8,489 nucleotides of DNA, taken from positions 1 through 8,489 of the forward strand of contig JAEZYN010000014.1 of assembly GCA_023419095.1 (NCBI GenBank), written 5' to 3'. The DNA comes from Bacteroidota bacterium (GTDB lineage: Bacteria; Bacteroidota; Bacteroidia; Flavobacteriales; Weeksellaceae). A model generated the notes under the pieces. The model was not told the origin of the DNA, searched no databases, and saw only the letters and a program-made list of their open reading frames with translations. Shown one piece after another: positions 7,185 to 8,489 of this stretch. Both the position numbers and the translations under genes were made by a program. The stretch's first letter is position 1. Each line of letters begins with the position of its first letter.

Positions 7185-7616
7185 ATGCAAAATTTTAAAA
7201 TAAGTGCCGCACTTTTCTTAACGGCATTTTTCGCTGCAGATGTAGGTGCGCAGGAGGTTCAGATTCAGCAGAACCAACTTCCGGCTGGTATTTCACAATT
7301 TGTCCGAATGCACTATTCTTCAGCGAAAATATCGGCGATCACTCGTGAGAAAAAAATCCGCAAAACAGAGTACGAAGTTCGTCTGGACAACGGTACCAAG
7401 CTCGAGTTTGTCAACAATAAAATCGACGAAATAGAAGGCAGCCAGCGCATTCCCAACAACATTTTGCCGGCTAAGGTGCTGCGCTACATTCAAACTAACT
7501 ATCCCAATTCATTCGCAACTGAATGGAAAATGGACAACGGCAGACAAAAAGAACTGAACAACGGCGTAGAACTTGAATTCGACCGAAACGGCCGTTTTTT
7601 GAGAATCGACCGTTAA
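7185..7616 (+). CDS. Exported PepSY/BLIP-like double-repeat protein (DUF2874 type)
   Basis: This 143-residue protein has a clear signal peptide with cleavage expected after VGA at 20-22. The mature chain holds two copies of one unit, at about 32-85 and 94-143. Each starts with a LPA..(I/V)..(F/Y)(V/I) helix and an (H/N)Y segment, then passes through charged strands to NG.(K/E)LEF and a closing strand. The first unit has YEVRLDNGTKLEF and the second KELNNGVELEF. This is the PepSY-like / beta-lactamase-inhibitor-like fold common in secreted Bacteroidota proteins. Function is not established for the family, and the name does not mean it inhibits beta-lactamase. It lies 65 nt after the LolA-like gene. 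That spacer holds no consensus promoter, only a weak GGATTG/CAATCC inverted repeat. Confidence 0.83.
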   Translation: MQNFKISAALFLTAFFAADVGAQEVQIQQNQLPAGISQFVRMHYSSAKISAITREKKIRKTEYEVRLDNGTKLEFVNNKIDEIEGSQRIPNNILPAKVLRYIQTNYPNSFATEWKMDNGRQKELNNGVELEFDRNGRFLRIDR

Positions 7617-7639
7617 TTCTAAATATTATTTAATTCGTT

Positions 7640-8206
7640 ATGAAAAAATTTGCATTTCTGTTAGCGCTGGGATTTTCAATATTGGCGTGCACACAGCAGA
7701 AAAAAGAGATTTCACAGGATAAAAACGCGGCCATGAAAAGTATTTACGATTATAAAGTAAAAAGCGTAGACGGCAGAGAAATTAATTTTGCGGACTTTAA
7801 GGGCAAGAAAATTCTGATTGTCAACACAGCTTCTGAATGTGGTTTCACTCCACAGTATGCCGATCTGGAGACGGTTTCAAAACAATATGCCGGCAAAGTG
7901 GTCGTAGTTGGTTTTCCCGCTAATAATTTTGGTGGTCAGGAACCAGGAAGCAATGAAAAAATTGGTGCTTTCTGTCAGAAAAATTATGGTGTTACTTTTC
8001 CGCTTGCAGCTAAAGTTTCGGTAAAAGGCGATGACATTGCACCCATTTTTAAATATTTAACGGAAAAGGATTTGAACGGCGTTAAAAACACTTCGATCAT
8101 GTGGAATTTTACCAAATTTCTCGTCGATGAAAATGGCAAACTGATCGATTCCTTCATCAGCACAACAAAACCAACCGACGAAAAAATAGTGAAATACTTC
8201 AGATAA
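7640..8206 (+). CDS. Glutathione peroxidase family thiol peroxidase, predicted lipoprotein
   Basis: This 188-residue protein carries an N-terminal lipoprotein signal (hydrophobic stretch ending ILAC, Cys17), a short linker and a full glutathione-peroxidase domain from about residue 34. The peroxidatic cysteine is Cys67 in NTASECGFTPQY. Gln100 (FGGQEPGSN), Trp155 and Asn156 (WNFTKF) complete the catalytic tetrad. Cys112 (FCQKNYGVTFPL) sits where thioredoxin-linked members such as BtuE have the resolving cysteine. The enzyme therefore probably reduces hydrogen peroxide or lipid hydroperoxides using a thioredoxin-like donor. The common FPCNQF motif here reads FPANNF, with Ala94 in place of cysteine. 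The lipid anchor puts it outside the cytoplasm, which suggests protection of envelope lipids and need for a periplasmic thiol donor (inference). The start ATG is 23 nt after the upstream stop codon. The stop abuts that of the convergent permease gene. Confidence 0.93.
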   Translation: MKKFAFLLALGFSILACTQQKKEISQDKNAAMKSIYDYKVKSVDGREINFADFKGKKILIVNTASECGFTPQYADLETVSKQYAGKVVVVGFPANNFGGQEPGSNEKIGAFCQKNYGVTFPLAAKVSVKGDDIAPIFKYLTEKDLNGVKNTSIMWNFTKFLVDENGKLIDSFISTTKPTDEKIVKYFR

Positions 8207-8223
8207 TCAGCGGTAACGCTGAT
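8206..8223. terminator. Possible bidirectional terminator hairpin at the convergent gene junction
   Basis: ATCAGCG (8206-8212) and CGCTGAT (8217-8223) form a perfect 7-bp stem around the 4-nt loop GTAA. The hairpin begins on the last base of the peroxidase stop codon and encodes the last residues and stop codon of the permease on the other strand (HQRYR then TGA). The plus-strand sequence after it is moderately T-rich (GTTCCTTGTTCTTC) rather than a clean U-run, and the minus-strand side is weaker. The structure is clear, but its role as a terminator is inferred. Confidence 0.45.
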
Positions 8224-8489
8224 GTTCCTTGTTCTTCTGGAATAGTTGGATCACGGGTTTCAACAGGCTTCTGTACTTTTCGATATCAAACAGCTGCGAA
8301 TCGGTTAGCGCTTTGTACGTCAGCCACGCACCGAACGGGAACAGTACCATGTTGGGAAGCCACGAGGCTAAATACGGATCCATTTCGCCTGCCCACGCCA
8401 TGTTTTCCACAGTAAGATTGAGGATATAAAATATAATAAAGACGACAATCGCGATTACAACCGGAAGTCCAAGACCCCCTTTCCGGATG
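8207..8489 (-). CDS. C-terminal part of an LptF/LptG-family LPS-export permease (partial, 5' end outside window)
   Basis: The minus-strand frame runs off the right edge (first complete codon at 8488) and ends at TGA on 8209-8207, giving 93 residues. It opens with IRKGGLGLPVVIAIVV, one membrane helix (GLPVVIAIVVFIIFYILNL, about residues 7-25). Then come a loop with ENMAWAGEMDPYLASWLPN and a last helix (about 46-60), followed by a polar basic tail. RKGGLG, the G-x-x-x-P-x-x-x-x-WLPN stretch and the trailing helix match the end of YjgP/YjgQ (LptF/LptG) permeases. With LptB these form the inner-membrane ABC transporter that extracts lipopolysaccharide for export. F and G types cannot be separated from this fragment. 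ATG and GTG codons inside it (for example GTG at 8410) are not the real start, because homology continues upstream of them to the window edge. Confidence 0.88.
   Translation of the reverse strand, partial: IRKGGLGLPVVIAIVVFIIFYILNLTVENMAWAGEMDPYLASWLPNMVLFPFGAWLTYKALTDSQLFDIEKYRSLLKPVIQLFQKNKEHQRYR

Noticed and set aside
8229..8429. Plus-strand 66-codon open frame at the right edge
   Set aside because: It is antisense to the LptF/LptG-type permease fragment, whose motifs are clear, and its own product shows no recognisable features.
1..8489. Search by eye for a mobile element, CRISPR array, tRNA, phage gene, toxin-antitoxin pair or defence system
   Set aside because: No direct-repeat arrays, transposase or integrase motifs, cloverleaf sequences or defence-type domains were seen. 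The genes are packed housekeeping and envelope functions of similar composition.

Overview
The window looks like chromosomal DNA from a member of the Bacteroidota, most likely a flavobacterium of the Chryseobacterium/Kaistella (Weeksellaceae) type. This rests on the families present (DUF4199, GIN-domain lipoprotein, PepSY/BLIP-like repeat protein), AT-rich spacers without clear Shine-Dalgarno sequences, and a promoter of the Bacteroidetes form (TTG, 18 bp, TAnnTTTG). The genus is inferred from the look of the proteins, not from a database search.

Left edge: the last 43 codons of a probable UPF0173 metal-dependent hydrolase end at 133. Facing it on the minus strand is a small (about 100 nt) signal recognition particle RNA with its own promoter at 243-271 and a terminal stem plus U-run at its 3' end.

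Middle: nine complete plus-strand genes run from 312 to 8206. The first four are a DUF4199 membrane protein, a membrane-anchored family 2 glycosyltransferase, a GIN-domain lipoprotein and a phosphoglucomutase/phosphomannomutase. The last three of these are separated by only 5 and 4 nt, so they are probably one operon. A PLP-dependent aminotransferase follows, then kdsB (CMP-Kdo synthesis), which appears to start at TTG. Next come three exported proteins: a LolA-like periplasmic protein, a PepSY/BLIP-like double-repeat protein and a lipoprotein glutathione peroxidase.

Right edge: the C-terminal 93 residues of an LptF/LptG-type lipopolysaccharide-export permease lie on the minus strand. Its stop codon directly abuts the peroxidase stop codon with no spacer. 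A perfect 7-bp hairpin sits on this junction and may terminate transcription in both directions.

Taken together, much of the window concerns the cell envelope: sugar-phosphate interconversion, lipid-linked sugar transfer, Kdo activation, LPS export and several secreted or lipid-anchored proteins. I see no insertion sequence, phage gene, CRISPR array, toxin-antitoxin pair or defence system. It is best read as an ordinary core-genome region with a few points worth checking. All spacers are shorter than 300 bases.
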